Shown piece after piece: positions 43,595 through 53,540 of a stretch of DNA of 64,000 nt. Every line of letters starts with the position of its first letter. The stretch's first letter is position 1. The stretch spans positions 248,001 to 312,000 of the forward strand of contig JAOUOD010000001.1 of assembly GCA_029880545.1 (NCBI GenBank), written 5' to 3'. The position numbers were made by a program, and so were the translations under genes. The DNA comes from Gammaproteobacteria bacterium. GTDB taxonomy: Bacteria > Pseudomonadota > Gammaproteobacteria > Acidiferrobacterales > SZUA-150. The notes beneath the pieces are model-generated. The model was not told the origin of the DNA. It saw only the letters and a list, made by a program, of their open reading frames with translations, and did no database searches.

Positions 43595-43624
43595 CCCGGG
43601 TATACTATATAATACAGGTTAGTT

Positions 43625-44599
43625 ATGCCCGATTCCGATATTGAAATCCTGGAAACCGCCCGGCAATGGCTGCAACAGGGGCATGAGCTTGCCCTGGTTA
43701 CCGTGCTGAAGACCTGGGGCTCGTCGCCGAGGCCGCCCGGCTCGCTGCTGGTTATGCGTCGTGATGGCGTGCATTTCGGATCGGTCTCCGGTGGTTGCGT
43801 TGAAGAAGATCTGTTGCAGCGCTATCAAAAGCACCAGTTGAGTACGACATTCCCGGTACGGATCGATTACGGCGTCAACCGGGATGACGCGGCGCGCTTT
43901 GGCTTGCCCTGCGGTGGACGGCTGGAGTTGTTGGTCGAGACACTCGCTGATGCGGATCATTTGCAGCAGTTTCTGGATGCCATGACGGAACATCGACCGA
44001 TGTTGCGTCGTGTGAACCTGGTTTCCGGTGAAGTATCGGTAACTGCCGCGTCTGTGGAACAGGAATTTGAATGCAGCGATACGCATGCATCAAGAGTGTT
44101 CGGTTCGCAATGGACCATGTTACTCATTGGTGCCGGCCAGCTATCGCTCTATGTTTCGCGCATTGCGCTGATGCTGGGTTACCGTGTTGTTGTCTGTGAT
44201 CCGCGCGAACAATATACCAGTGATTGGAATGAGCCCGGTACCGAGATTACGCGGCTAATGCCGGATGACGCCGTGCACCAGTTTGCACAACATGCCCGCA
44301 GCATCGTGATTGCCCTGACCCATGATCCCAAGCTGGACGATATGGCGCTGGTGGATGCGCTGGCGCTGCCGACATTTTATGTTGGTGCCATTGGCTCGAA
44401 ACGAAACTGCCAGTTGCGTTACACCCGTCTCAGGCAAATGGGTGTTAATGACCAGCAATTGCAGCGCCTGCATGCACCGGTGGGGCTCGATATCGGTAGT
44501 CATACACCGGCCGAAATTGCTGTATCCATACTCGCCGGCATTACCAAACAGCGTAACAGTGTTGTCACGCCCAAATCACACGCCGCGTGTATCCAGTGA
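43625..44599 (+). CDS. xdhC: XdhC/CoxI-family molybdenum cofactor insertion protein
   Basis: The 324-aa protein has the XdhC N-terminal domain (ALVTVLKTWGSSPRPPGSLLVM, GSVSGGCVEEDLL) and a Rossmann-like C-terminal domain (MLLIGAGQLSLYVSRIALMLGY, FYVGAIGSKRN). XdhC proteins sulfurate and insert the molybdenum cofactor into xanthine dehydrogenase-type enzymes, here the product of the two genes just upstream. It overlaps the mocA-like gene by 13 bases. A TATAAT at 43608-43613 lies in the short gap before it, but without a matching -35 box. Confidence 0.92.
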   Translation: MPDSDIEILETARQWLQQGHELALVTVLKTWGSSPRPPGSLLVMRRDGVHFGSVSGGCVEEDLLQRYQKHQLSTTFPVRIDYGVNRDDAARFGLPCGGRLELLVETLADADHLQQFLDAMTEHRPMLRRVNLVSGEVSVTAASVEQEFECSDTHASRVFGSQWTMLLIGAGQLSLYVSRIALMLGYRVVVCDPREQYTSDWNEPGTEITRLMPDDAVHQFAQHARSIVIALTHDPKLDDMALVDALALPTFYVGAIGSKRNCQLRYTRLRQMGVNDQQLQRLHAPVGLDIGSHTPAEIAVSILAGITKQRNSVVTPKSHAACIQ

Positions 44600-45204
44600 A
44601 CGGGTCGTTGGCTGGCATACTGCTGGCAGCCGGGCAGGGCCGACGGTTTGGCGGCAACAAGCTGTTGCATCGTCTGAATGATTCGGACACCGTGTTATCT
44701 GCGGCAGTCAACAACCTGGCGAATGTGTTGCCGGATACGGTAGTGGTTATCAGCCCGGAAATGGTCGGGCAGTCAGCAGGCCTGGAAAGCCTTGGTGCGC
44801 GTGTTGTTGTCAATGACCTGGCGTGCCAGGGCATGGCCGGGAGTATTGTTCGTGGCGTACAGGCGAGTGCCGATGCATCCGGATGGCTTGTTGCGCTGGC
44901 GGACATGCCCTGGATTCAATCACAGACCATCGCGTTGCTGGTCGACCGGTTCGAATCGGTTGATGATATTGTCGCGCCGGTTTATGAACAGCAGCGGGGA
45001 CACCCGGTTGTTTTTGGAAGCGGCTATCGTGACGAGTTACTTGTGTTGACCGGTGATGCAGGAGCGAAGCCTGTCCTGGACCGGCATGCGCAGCATCTAA
45101 AGCTGGTACCGGTCAATGATCGTGGAGTCTTGCTGGATATTGATTACCGGGAAGATCTTGGTGCGGTTACGGGCGCTGACCGGAATCATCCAGCCAGTGC
45201 CTGA
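44587..45204 (+). CDS. MocA-like molybdenum cofactor nucleotidyltransferase
   Basis: The 205-aa protein has the NTP-transferase motif GILLAAGQGRRFGGNKLL and VALADMPWI, typical of MocA/MobA-like enzymes that add CMP or GMP to molybdopterin. XdhC-linked enzymes usually carry the cytosine form, so MocA (CTP) is the better call. The start is GTG at 44587, inside the end of xdhC. With xdhC it forms the maturation half of the molybdenum hydroxylase operon. Its end overlaps the convergent feoB by 19 bases. Confidence 0.9.
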   Translation: MYPVNGSLAGILLAAGQGRRFGGNKLLHRLNDSDTVLSAAVNNLANVLPDTVVVISPEMVGQSAGLESLGARVVVNDLACQGMAGSIVRGVQASADASGWLVALADMPWIQSQTIALLVDRFESVDDIVAPVYEQQRGHPVVFGSGYRDELLVLTGDAGAKPVLDRHAQHLKLVPVNDRGVLLDIDYREDLGAVTGADRNHPASA

Positions 45205-47231
45205 AATACCTCCAGCACCAGGCGTACGATGGCGCTGACAGCCAGCGCTGTAGCAACCGATATGCTGACAGAAATCAGTGCCGATCGACGACCAATGGTT
45301 TTCAGCATAACCGCGAATGTTGATACGCAGGGAAAATAAAACGTCAGGAAAACCAGGAATACGCTGAGCTGTATCCAGTCCATGTATAGCCCGACATCAA
45401 ATGTACCCAGCGCCTGGTAGATCATCAGTAGCGACAGCTCCTTGCGCAGGATACCAAACAGGATAGGCACGCCGAGTACAACAGGCAGGCCGAGCCACCA
45501 GTGTGTGATGGGCGTGAACACGGTATTGATAACATCATCGGCGCCAATGTGTCCCAGCAGTGCCAGGATCACGCTGCCACCGACAAGCAAAGGCGTGACT
45601 ATAGTGAGTATGTCACTGGTGCGAGTCCACGTTGTGCGTAGCATGCTGCCGAAGCGCGGCAAGGCGTAGGCCGGGATGTCCTGCACCTGGCCGGGTCCGT
45701 GCGCATGACGAAAGTTTCGTTTGAACACCTGGCCCATGATGGCGATGACCAGCAGTGTTACCATGAAGATGGCAAAGATACCAAGACCGCCAAGGTACTT
45801 GCCGGCCAGTGCCAGGATAACAGCTGATCGTGCCGAACATGGCATGAACGTAATCAGGATGCTGGCGATCACGCGTTCCCGGCCGGTTGTTGTCACTGCT
45901 GCTGCCGACAGTGCCGGCACGTTGCATCCGAGCCCGAGCAGGAATGGTACGGCAACACCACCGTGCAGGCCCAGGTGATGGAACCATCGGTCCACGACAA
46001 AGGCGATGCGATGCATGATGCCACTTTCTTCCAGTGCCACCAGCAGCATCACCAGCGGAATCATGTAGGGAATGACGATGCCGATCAGGCCGATGAGACC
46101 ATCCACTACCGCCCGGCCAATGATGCCCGTGGTAGTGGTTGGCTTCCAGGTATCGGCCATGTCGATGAGTCGTGCGGCAGTGATTGAATCAAGCCAGGCG
46201 CTTACCTCGAACACTACGAACAGCACAGCAGCAAAAGTAATCAGGCTGCCAATCAGGCCCCAGCGGGGATGCAGGAACAGTTCGTCCAGCCAGTAACGCC
46301 AGCCGCGAACGCCGCGCGGGTCGCCCAGGCGTGAAACCGCTTCGAACAGGGTGGCGGCCCGATGGTGTCGGTCGGCATGAATTTCCTCGGTCAAGCTGCG
46401 CGGCAAATACTGCCGTGCCTGTTCCCTGAGCTGCACCATGTCTGCGTATTGATCGGGAAAGTGTTGCTGTAACTCCTCGAGGAAGTAGGTGTCACCGGCG
46501 GCCACCTGCATAAGCAGGAACGGTTGAGGAACGCCGAACGCCTGCTGGATGTCCGGTTGTCTGAGCGCAGCGTTTAGCGGTACCAGGGCATCACGAATAT
46601 GTCCGCTCGCGGGCTGTGGCACCGGGCACAGGCCTTCGCGCACAGCCTTGACCGCAGTGTCGAACAGTTCGGCTATGCCCTGGCCCATGAGCGCTGTTGT
46701 TGGCACAACCGGCATGCCCAGCTGACTGGCCAGGTACTTGTGGTTGATGTGCATGCCCTTGTTCTGCGCCTGATCAATCATGTTCAGCGCGATAACCACC
46801 GGTCGTCCCAGCTGGCTCAGCTCCAGGCTCAGCTCCAGGTGGCGGTCCAGCGAGGTCGCATCGATCACCTGGATAATGACATCAGGTGGTGAAAACGGCG
46901 CCGGTGGGCCACTGGCCTCGTGGGCCGAAATGGGCGCGGGTTGATCACCCCAGAGCAGGTACTTGAGTGTCGCCCGATCGTCGTCAGCCTGTTGCAGTAA
47001 TGAATGGATGCTGGGTAAATCGATCAGGTCAGCCTGATCCAGGCCGACCTGAACGCGGCATTCACCGTAAAGTTTGTGCGTTCCGGTGAGTTCGCCTTTT
47101 TGTACTGCTGTACTGGCAACGGCGTTAAACAGCGTGGATTTGCCACTGTTTGGCATGCCAACAAGGGCGATACGCAGGGTACGTGAACCGCGGAACAGGG
47201 AATCAGACACGGGGATAATACTTTCGGTCAT
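45186..47231 (-). CDS. feoB: FeoB ferrous iron transporter
   Basis: The 681-aa protein has an N-terminal G domain (G1 VGMPNSGKST, G3 DLPSIHSL, G4 NMID), a helical insert, then a membrane domain with the two gate repeats (FLLGLGCNVPALSAA with FMPCSARSAV, and FYFPCVSTFAVM). It imports Fe2+ across the inner membrane. G3 is usually DLPG, so its Gly is Ser here. No feoA or feoC is adjacent. The ATG at 47231 has AGGA about eight bases upstream; the frame to 47246 adds only five residues. I see no Fur box directly upstream. Confidence 0.95.
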   Translation of the reverse strand: MTESIIPVSDSLFRGSRTLRIALVGMPNSGKSTLFNAVASTAVQKGELTGTHKLYGECRVQVGLDQADLIDLPSIHSLLQQADDDRATLKYLLWGDQPAPISAHEASGPPAPFSPPDVIIQVIDATSLDRHLELSLELSQLGRPVVIALNMIDQAQNKGMHINHKYLASQLGMPVVPTTALMGQGIAELFDTAVKAVREGLCPVPQPASGHIRDALVPLNAALRQPDIQQAFGVPQPFLLMQVAAGDTYFLEELQQHFPDQYADMVQLREQARQYLPRSLTEEIHADRHHRAATLFEAVSRLGDPRGVRGWRYWLDELFLHPRWGLIGSLITFAAVLFVVFEVSAWLDSITAARLIDMADTWKPTTTTGIIGRAVVDGLIGLIGIVIPYMIPLVMLLVALEESGIMHRIAFVVDRWFHHLGLHGGVAVPFLLGLGCNVPALSAAAVTTTGRERVIASILITFMPCSARSAVILALAGKYLGGLGIFAIFMVTLLVIAIMGQVFKRNFRHAHGPGQVQDIPAYALPRFGSMLRTTWTRTSDILTIVTPLLVGGSVILALLGHIGADDVINTVFTPITHWWLGLPVVLGVPILFGILRKELSLLMIYQALGTFDVGLYMDWIQLSVFLVFLTFYFPCVSTFAVMLKTIGRRSALISVSISVATALAVSAIVRLVLEVFQALAG

Positions 47232-47680
47232 GCCCAATCCTACCATGTAAACCGGGAAAATTAGCAGGTTCTATTTCAGAGCCCGGCTATACAGCCGGAA
47301 TGTTGCTGCCCGCCAGCGCGGAACAATTGCAGAGCGATGCTGCGAAGCTGTACGGACAGGCTCAGGAAGGGTTGCTGGTACAACTTGCCCTTGGCTTGCA
47401 TGCCTGTACTGACCAATTTTTTTCGGGGCCGGGCACGCAACAGACGGAGCGATTCTTTGTCGGTTATCCGGGTGCCTGTGCCCCAAGTTTATCAATCAAC
47501 GTCTCCCTGCCGGCCTGATCCTGAAAGAATATCGTTGGCTGGCAGTCGGGAAATTGTCCGGCTGCGGTCCAGGTGACCGGGTAATCGTTATCTCTATTGA
47601 TATGTTCTTTGTCTTGTAAATTTCAGTCTATACTGTGACCAGGTTCTGTTCCTGAAACAAGCGAGTGGATTCATTCGGTT
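47232..47680. other. Divergent intergenic region between feoB and putA
   Basis: The 449-bp stretch must hold both promoters. A TATACT at 47629-47634 could be the putA -10 element, without a good -35 match. Short open frames at 47300-47576 lack SDs and are not called. Confidence 0.45.
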
Positions 47681-50600
47681 ATGATGTCTGATTCTCAGGT
47701 TTTTCGGGATGCCGTTCTCGACGCGTACCTGGCCGACGAGGCCGACTGCGTTAACGCCTTGCTATCTGCCGGCCGTGTTGACGATGCTGAGTTGGACCGT
47801 ATTGCCGGGCTGGCCAGAAAGCTCATAACCATGACGCGCGAATCTGTCCACGATGTCGGTGGCATTGAAGCGTTCATGCGCGAGTACGACCTGTCTACCT
47901 ATGAAGGTATCAGCCTTATGTGCCTGGCCGAGGCGTTGTTGCGTATTCCCGATGCCGATACCGCTGATCGGTTAATCAACGAGAGGCTGACTACCGCTGA
48001 CTGGGAAAAGCACCTGGGTCAAAGCCAGTCATTGTTTGTCAATGCATCAACCTGGGGGTTAATGCTTACCGGCAGGTTGATTGGCATGCGACACAGTGAT
48101 ATTCGAAGTGTTATCAACGGCATGATATCCAGATCAAGTGAACCGGTTATTCGATTGGCAATCCGTGAAGCCATGAAGATTATCGGCAAGCAGTTTGTCA
48201 TGGGGCAATCCATTGAAGCAGCACTGGAGCGCAGCCAGGAGGCAGGCAACAGGCGCTATTCCTATTCATATGACATGCTGGGTGAATCCGCGCTGACGCG
48301 GGATGATGCCGGCCTGTACCAGGCAAGATACATGTCCGCCATTGATGCGCTGGCCGGCCATGTAGACAAGGATAAGGACGATGACCCGGCCTCCAGGCCG
48401 GGAATCTCGATAAAGCTATCGGCGTTGCATCCGCGATTTGAATACGCCCGGCATGGCCAGGTAATGCGCGAACTGGTGCCTGCCTGTGTTGAGTTGTTTG
48501 ACCGGGCCGCGTCCGCAGGGATATCAGTCACTATTGATGCGGAAGAGGCGAATCGCCTGGCTGTCACTCTCGACGTGCTCGAGAACGTGTTGGCCAGTGA
48601 TGTATCCAGATCATGGCAGGGCGTCGGCATTGCTGTACAAGCCTATCAAAAGCGCGCATTGCCGTTGCTTGACTGGCTGGAACAGCTGGTGCTCAGGCAC
48701 AAGCGCAGGCTGTATGTCCGCCTGGTCAAGGGCGCGTACTGGGATACGGAAATAAAGCTCGCCCAGCAAATGGGCTATCAGGATTACCCGGTGTTTACCA
48801 GGAAGAGTTCAACGGATCTGTCTTACCAGGCCTGTGTCAAAAAGCTGTTCTCCAATGCTGATGCGTTTTACCCGCAGTTTGCCACACACAATGCCTATAC
48901 GGCGGCGACCATCCTGGAGCTGGCGCCGGCCGGGTACGACTACGAGTTTCAGCGTCTGCACGGTATGGGTCGTTTGCTGTATGACCAGTTGCACAAGATA
49001 AACCCTGCAGCCGGGTGCCGGGTGTATGCGCCGGTAGGCAGTCACAAAGATTTGTTGCCGTACCTTGTTCGCCGCCTGCTGGAAAACGGCGCCAATACCT
49101 CGTTTGTCAATCGCATGGAAAATGATGCCCTGCCTGTTGATGAGCTGGTGGTGAATCCGCTTGTCAGCACCGCGCAGCTTGAGCTGTTGCGACACCCGGG
49201 AATACCAAAACCGGAAGACATGTATCAGCCTGGCTGGCAAAACTCGCGCGGTGTCAATCTTGATGACTGCAGGGTGATCCGGAAAATGGAAGCGGAATTT
49301 GCCCGGTACGGTACAACCCCGTGGATTGCCCGACCGTTATTGACAGATATAGATGATGTTGTTGACTTCCGCTTGGCCCATTCACCGGTTGATGACGAGA
49401 TTATTGGCCAGGTCGCTGAAGCCGGGGTGAGCGATGTGGCGGCAGCACTGGACGGCTGTTATCGATTTGTTGATAGCTGGCGATCGACAGATGTGGCAAG
49501 CCGGGCGGATATGCTGGACAAGGCTGCCAAATTATTTGAACAGCACCTGGGTGAGCTGGTGTTCCTGTGTATTCGCGAGGGCGGGCGGTGTTTGCGTGAT
49601 GCCATCGCCGAGGTACGCGAAGCCATAGACAGTTGTCGCTATTATGCGTACCAGGCGCGCGAAATACTTGCCGCCAGGGCCTTGCCTGGTCCGACGGGTG
49701 AATCCAACACCTTGTTGTTGCATGGTCGAGGAGTGGTTGCCTGTATCAGTCCATGGAACTTTCCTTTGGCCATTTTCACAGGCCAGGTAGTGGCGGCACT
49801 GGTGGCCGGTAACACCGTTATTGCCAAGCCCGCCAGGCAAACATCATTAACCGCAATGCGTGTTGTGGAACTGCTGTACAAGGCAGGAGTACCGACCGGG
49901 GCACTGGCCTTGCTTCCCGGAAGCAGTGCGAATATCGGCAGCCCGTTGCTTGAAGACCGGCGTCTGTCTGGTGTTGTGTTTACCGGGTCTACGCAATCTG
50001 CCAGGAAGATCAATCAGCTGTTGGCTCGCCGTCCAGGTGCGATTGTGCCCTTGATTGCTGAAACCGGCGGCATTAACGCCATGATTGTCGACAGCTCGGC
50101 ATTGCCTGAGCAGGTCGCACGGGACGTGGTTACGTCCGCGTTTAATAGTGCTGGCCAGCGGTGTTCGGCGTTACGCGTGTTGTTTGTCCAGTCGGATATT
50201 GCAGACCGTGTCATCAGGATGATAAAGGGCGCCATGGCTGAAATGATTATCGGTGATCCCGCGAGAATTGAAACCGATTCAGGACCAATGATAGACATGC
50301 AGCAGGCGGACATGATCCGCCAGTACCTGGCCGATTTGCGAACATCCGGGCTTGACGTGTTTCAGGCGTATGCGTTTCTGGACGGCAACTATGTTGCACC
50401 GGCACTGGTTGAGATAACCGGTATGGCACAACTTTCCGGTGAAATATTCGGCCCGGTCCTGCATGTCATTCGCTACTCGTCAGCGGCTCTTGATTCGGTT
50501 CTCGGGCAGATTCGCGACAGCGGTTTTGGCCTGACGCTGGGTGTACACAGCAGGATTGACAGGAATATCCAGTATATTGTCGAACGTGCGCGAGTTGGAA

Positions 50601-50791
50601 ATATCTATGTGAACCGGGATATGATAGGCGCAGTGGTAGGTGTTCAACCTTTTGGCGGTGACAATCTTTCGGGAACCGGGCCCAAGGCCGGTGGTCCGAA
50701 TTATCTTGTGCGACTGGTAAGTGAACAAACTATTACAATGAACACTGCAGCGGTAGGCGGTAACGCAAGCCTGTTGAACCTCGAATCCTGA
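47681..50791 (+). CDS. putA: Bifunctional proline dehydrogenase/P5C dehydrogenase PutA
   Basis: The 1036-aa protein joins a FAD proline dehydrogenase (about 170-480, KGAYWDTEIKLAQQMGYQDYPVFTRK, ATHNAYT) to an NAD-dependent glutamate-semialdehyde dehydrogenase (about 555-1010). The catalytic Cys828 (SAGQRCSALR) and Glu794 (IAETGG) are present. It oxidises proline to glutamate with an internally channelled intermediate. There is no N-terminal ribbon-helix-helix domain, so it does not repress its own gene, unlike E. coli PutA. No putP is adjacent. Confidence 0.96.
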   Translation: MMSDSQVFRDAVLDAYLADEADCVNALLSAGRVDDAELDRIAGLARKLITMTRESVHDVGGIEAFMREYDLSTYEGISLMCLAEALLRIPDADTADRLINERLTTADWEKHLGQSQSLFVNASTWGLMLTGRLIGMRHSDIRSVINGMISRSSEPVIRLAIREAMKIIGKQFVMGQSIEAALERSQEAGNRRYSYSYDMLGESALTRDDAGLYQARYMSAIDALAGHVDKDKDDDPASRPGISIKLSALHPRFEYARHGQVMRELVPACVELFDRAASAGISVTIDAEEANRLAVTLDVLENVLASDVSRSWQGVGIAVQAYQKRALPLLDWLEQLVLRHKRRLYVRLVKGAYWDTEIKLAQQMGYQDYPVFTRKSSTDLSYQACVKKLFSNADAFYPQFATHNAYTAATILELAPAGYDYEFQRLHGMGRLLYDQLHKINPAAGCRVYAPVGSHKDLLPYLVRRLLENGANTSFVNRMENDALPVDELVVNPLVSTAQLELLRHPGIPKPEDMYQPGWQNSRGVNLDDCRVIRKMEAEFARYGTTPWIARPLLTDIDDVVDFRLAHSPVDDEIIGQVAEAGVSDVAAALDGCYRFVDSWRSTDVASRADMLDKAAKLFEQHLGELVFLCIREGGRCLRDAIAEVREAIDSCRYYAYQAREILAARALPGPTGESNTLLLHGRGVVACISPWNFPLAIFTGQVVAALVAGNTVIAKPARQTSLTAMRVVELLYKAGVPTGALALLPGSSANIGSPLLEDRRLSGVVFTGSTQSARKINQLLARRPGAIVPLIAETGGINAMIVDSSALPEQVARDVVTSAFNSAGQRCSALRVLFVQSDIADRVIRMIKGAMAEMIIGDPARIETDSGPMIDMQQADMIRQYLADLRTSGLDVFQAYAFLDGNYVAPALVEITGMAQLSGEIFGPVLHVIRYSSAALDSVLGQIRDSGFGLTLGVHSRIDRNIQYIVERARVGNIYVNRDMIGAVVGVQPFGGDNLSGTGPKAGGPNYLVRLVSEQTITMNTAAVGGNASLLNLES

Positions 50792-50847
50792 ATAGTGATT
50801 GCCTGGCAGGGGCGTTCTGTTCAGGACCACACTTCTGGAATCCGGTG

Positions 50848-52026
50848 ATGGATGTCAAGTCGCTTTATATCATTCTGTTTGTTGTGCTGATGGTCCAGGC
50901 ACTGGCCCTGTATCAGACCTGGCGTGTGAATCGCGAAGAAGTCGGCATACGCGACTGGTCCAGCGCCGCGGCATTGCTGTGCCTGGCCATGATAATGGCT
51001 ACGTTGATATATAACCCGGACAGGCCCTATCCGACAGACCCCGCAACTGTTCTGTTTATCAGTCTGGCAAATGCCGCATCGGCTACCGGTTACCTGTTGA
51101 TCTGGGTTGGAGTACGAAAGTTCTTTCGTCAGCCTGCCCCGGGCTACGTTGGCCTGGTTGGTTGGTACGTATTGTGTTATGTGCTCAGTAACCTGGAATT
51201 GATCTTGCCGGTGCCGGAGTACTGGCGCCTGAAGCTGATGCCGCTGATTGTAATAATAATTCTGGCGATGACATTTTGGGAGTTTTTCCGTTCCGGTCGC
51301 TACGTGAATCCGACGATCAAGCTGATTCTGGCCGTGCTCTCAGTCATGTTGTTATCCATAAGCGGACGTTGGATTGCTCTTCTCGCGGGATATCAGCTCC
51401 AGGAAGGATTCAGCCTGGCAATGAGTGTTGCATTCAGCTATGCCTCCATTATGAGCAGCGTTATTCTGACGCCGGCTATTATCCTGATGACCAACGAACG
51501 AATAAACCGAAGGCTCAAGGATATGGCACTAAAGGACCCTCTCACCGGCGCATTGAACAGGAGGGCATTTTTTGAATCGGCTGATGCCATGATTGCCGAT
51601 CTAAAGCGTCATAATGGTTGCCTGGCGGTCTGCCTGATCGATATTGATCATTTCAAGCGTATTAATGATATCCATGGCCACGCCGTGGGTGATCGTGTAT
51701 TGAGCCAGTTTGCTGATATCGCCCGTAACGTTATCCGTGAAACCGATGTTTTTGCCCGCTATGGCGGTGAGGAGTTTGTGGTGCTGATGCCAGGCAGTAG
51801 TGCGGTGCAGGCGGCCGGCACTATGGATCGGTTAAAACAACAATGTGGAAGACCGGGATTGTTTCCCGGGAATGCCGGTATCAGCTTCAGCGCCGGGGTC
51901 GTCGAGGCAGATGATTCAGGCCAATACAGCAGCATGGACAAGTTGCTGGAATCAGCTGACCGGGTGCTGTACCAGGCCAAGCATGAGGGCAGGAACCGGG
52001 TGGTTCTGAATGCCAGCCCGGCCTGA
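50848..52026 (+). CDS. Membrane diguanylate cyclase (first of tandem pair)
   Basis: The 392-aa protein has six to seven membrane segments (about 1-215) and a GGDEF domain (about 230-390) with KDPLTGALNRRAFF and an intact GGEEF signature. The inhibitory-site motif RETD (RxxD) stands the usual distance before it. It should make c-di-GMP from GTP under product inhibition. A GTG at 50845 directly precedes the ATG at 50848. It lies 56 bases after putA, so read-through is possible. A paralog follows at 52205. Confidence 0.93.
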   Translation: MDVKSLYIILFVVLMVQALALYQTWRVNREEVGIRDWSSAAALLCLAMIMATLIYNPDRPYPTDPATVLFISLANAASATGYLLIWVGVRKFFRQPAPGYVGLVGWYVLCYVLSNLELILPVPEYWRLKLMPLIVIIILAMTFWEFFRSGRYVNPTIKLILAVLSVMLLSISGRWIALLAGYQLQEGFSLAMSVAFSYASIMSSVILTPAIILMTNERINRRLKDMALKDPLTGALNRRAFFESADAMIADLKRHNGCLAVCLIDIDHFKRINDIHGHAVGDRVLSQFADIARNVIRETDVFARYGGEEFVVLMPGSSAVQAAGTMDRLKQQCGRPGLFPGNAGISFSAGVVEADDSGQYSSMDKLLESADRVLYQAKHEGRNRVVLNASPA

Positions 52027-52204
52027 TTGGGCACATGATTCCGGATTAAACCTAAATATTAATCGACAGTTTCCGGGTATGCACCGGATTCCTTGTTCAG
52101 GGGCCGGGCCCAGGCAGTTTTTTCTGGTGCGCCGGGCTGTTGCCATGTAACAATCAGTTTCGTATTGGTATGCAGAAGGCGTCTTTCAATATAGTTAATT
52201 TGTC

Positions 52205-53404
52205 ATGGACATCCTGACCTTATACTTGGTGCTGTTCGGTGTATTGTTTGTACAGGCAATTACACTGTACCGTGCTGCCAGTCTGAATCGTGAAGAGACC
52301 GGCATCAATGACTGGGCATTGTCGGCACTGATGTTTGGCATCAGCATGGCAATGATTGCATTGATTATTGCGTTGCCACACATCTTTGACCGGAAGATTC
52401 TGCGCGACCTGTTTGTCGGCATGAGCAACTCGGTATCCATGGCAGGTTACATACTTTTGTGGACAGGGTTACGCCGTTTTTACAAAAAGACCGTGATCAG
52501 CTATTCAGTGCTGTTGCAACTGGCACTGTTGTTCTTTCTGGTCACAAGCATGGCGACAGCCACGCCTTACGCGCCCGACTGGCGTGTCATCAGCTCCACT
52601 ATCGCGATTGTCATCGTGATTGGCTTGATCGTGTCAGAACTGCTGGGCGGATCGTCTACCGGGAATCCCGCGGTACGCATGATTATCGGGGCGCTGGCAG
52701 TCCTGTTTCTCGCTATCCTTTCCAGGCCGTTGCTGATGTATGGCGGATCACTCAATTTTGTTGAAGCCAATACCCTGGCAAGCAAGATTCTGTCAGCTTC
52801 TTCGATCCTGGTCTGTATCGTGCTGACACCGTCCATAATTCTCCTGACCAATGAGCGTATCAGCGAGCGTCTTCGCGAACTGGCGATCAAGGATTCTCTG
52901 ACCGGTATCCTGAATCGCCGGGCGTTTTTCGAGTACGCCGAACGTTATATAGCCGATCTGAATCGTCACGCGGTGACCATGGCCGTGTGTCTTATTGATC
53001 TCGACCATTTCAAGCAGGTCAATGACAATCATGGCCACGCAATGGGTGATCAGATATTGAGCCGGTTTGCCGACCTGGCCCGCAGCTTTATCCGCGAAAC
53101 TGACCTGTTTGGCCGGTATGGTGGCGAGGAGTTTGCATTTATTTTCCGAAATAGCACCAAGGAACAGGCTGCGGAAATAATCGAGCGATTGCGGTTCGCC
53201 TGTAACCGGATTCAGCCCGGAGCCGGATCGGGCGGAATAGAATTCAGTGCCGGTTTGTGTGATGTCTCCGGGCCTGATCCGGAAGCCAGGATAGACCGAT
53301 TGCTCGACCTGGCTGACCAGGCCCTGTACCAGGCAAAGCGCGACGGCCGTAACCGCGTAGTGCTGGCCGAGCCGCTGCCGGTTTCCTCGATGTCGTTAAC
53401 CTGA
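52205..53404 (+). CDS. Membrane diguanylate cyclase (second of tandem pair)
   Basis: The 399-aa protein matches the upstream gene product from end to end: N-terminal LTLYLVLFGVLFVQAITLYRA, NREETGINDW, the same membrane layout, KDSLTGILNRRAFF, RETD and an intact GGEEF. The pair looks like a tandem duplication. The copies are separated by 178 bases, so they probably have separate promoters. The start ATG has only a weak SD. No EAL or HD-GYP domain is present. Confidence 0.93.
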   Translation: MDILTLYLVLFGVLFVQAITLYRAASLNREETGINDWALSALMFGISMAMIALIIALPHIFDRKILRDLFVGMSNSVSMAGYILLWTGLRRFYKKTVISYSVLLQLALLFFLVTSMATATPYAPDWRVISSTIAIVIVIGLIVSELLGGSSTGNPAVRMIIGALAVLFLAILSRPLLMYGGSLNFVEANTLASKILSASSILVCIVLTPSIILLTNERISERLRELAIKDSLTGILNRRAFFEYAERYIADLNRHAVTMAVCLIDLDHFKQVNDNHGHAMGDQILSRFADLARSFIRETDLFGRYGGEEFAFIFRNSTKEQAAEIIERLRFACNRIQPGAGSGGIEFSAGLCDVSGPDPEARIDRLLDLADQALYQAKRDGRNRVVLAEPLPVSSMSLT

Positions 53405-53540
53405 TGCCGGGCAGGATACCGGCTCCTGCAGCCTGGCCCCGTTTTTTTCTGCCTCGAATTTTTCCGGAATAAACCCGCTTCTGGCTTGTTAACAGGGTGG
53501 GCATGTGCCCGATAACTGTTATGTGGAAAAGGGAGTTTTT

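Noticed and set aside
43601-43613. Internal promoter before xdhC
   Set aside because: There is a TATAAT, but no -35 element at a suitable distance; kept only as a note.
47300-47576. Short plus-strand open frames between feoB and putA
   Set aside because: No SD, no motif and mutually overlapping frames.
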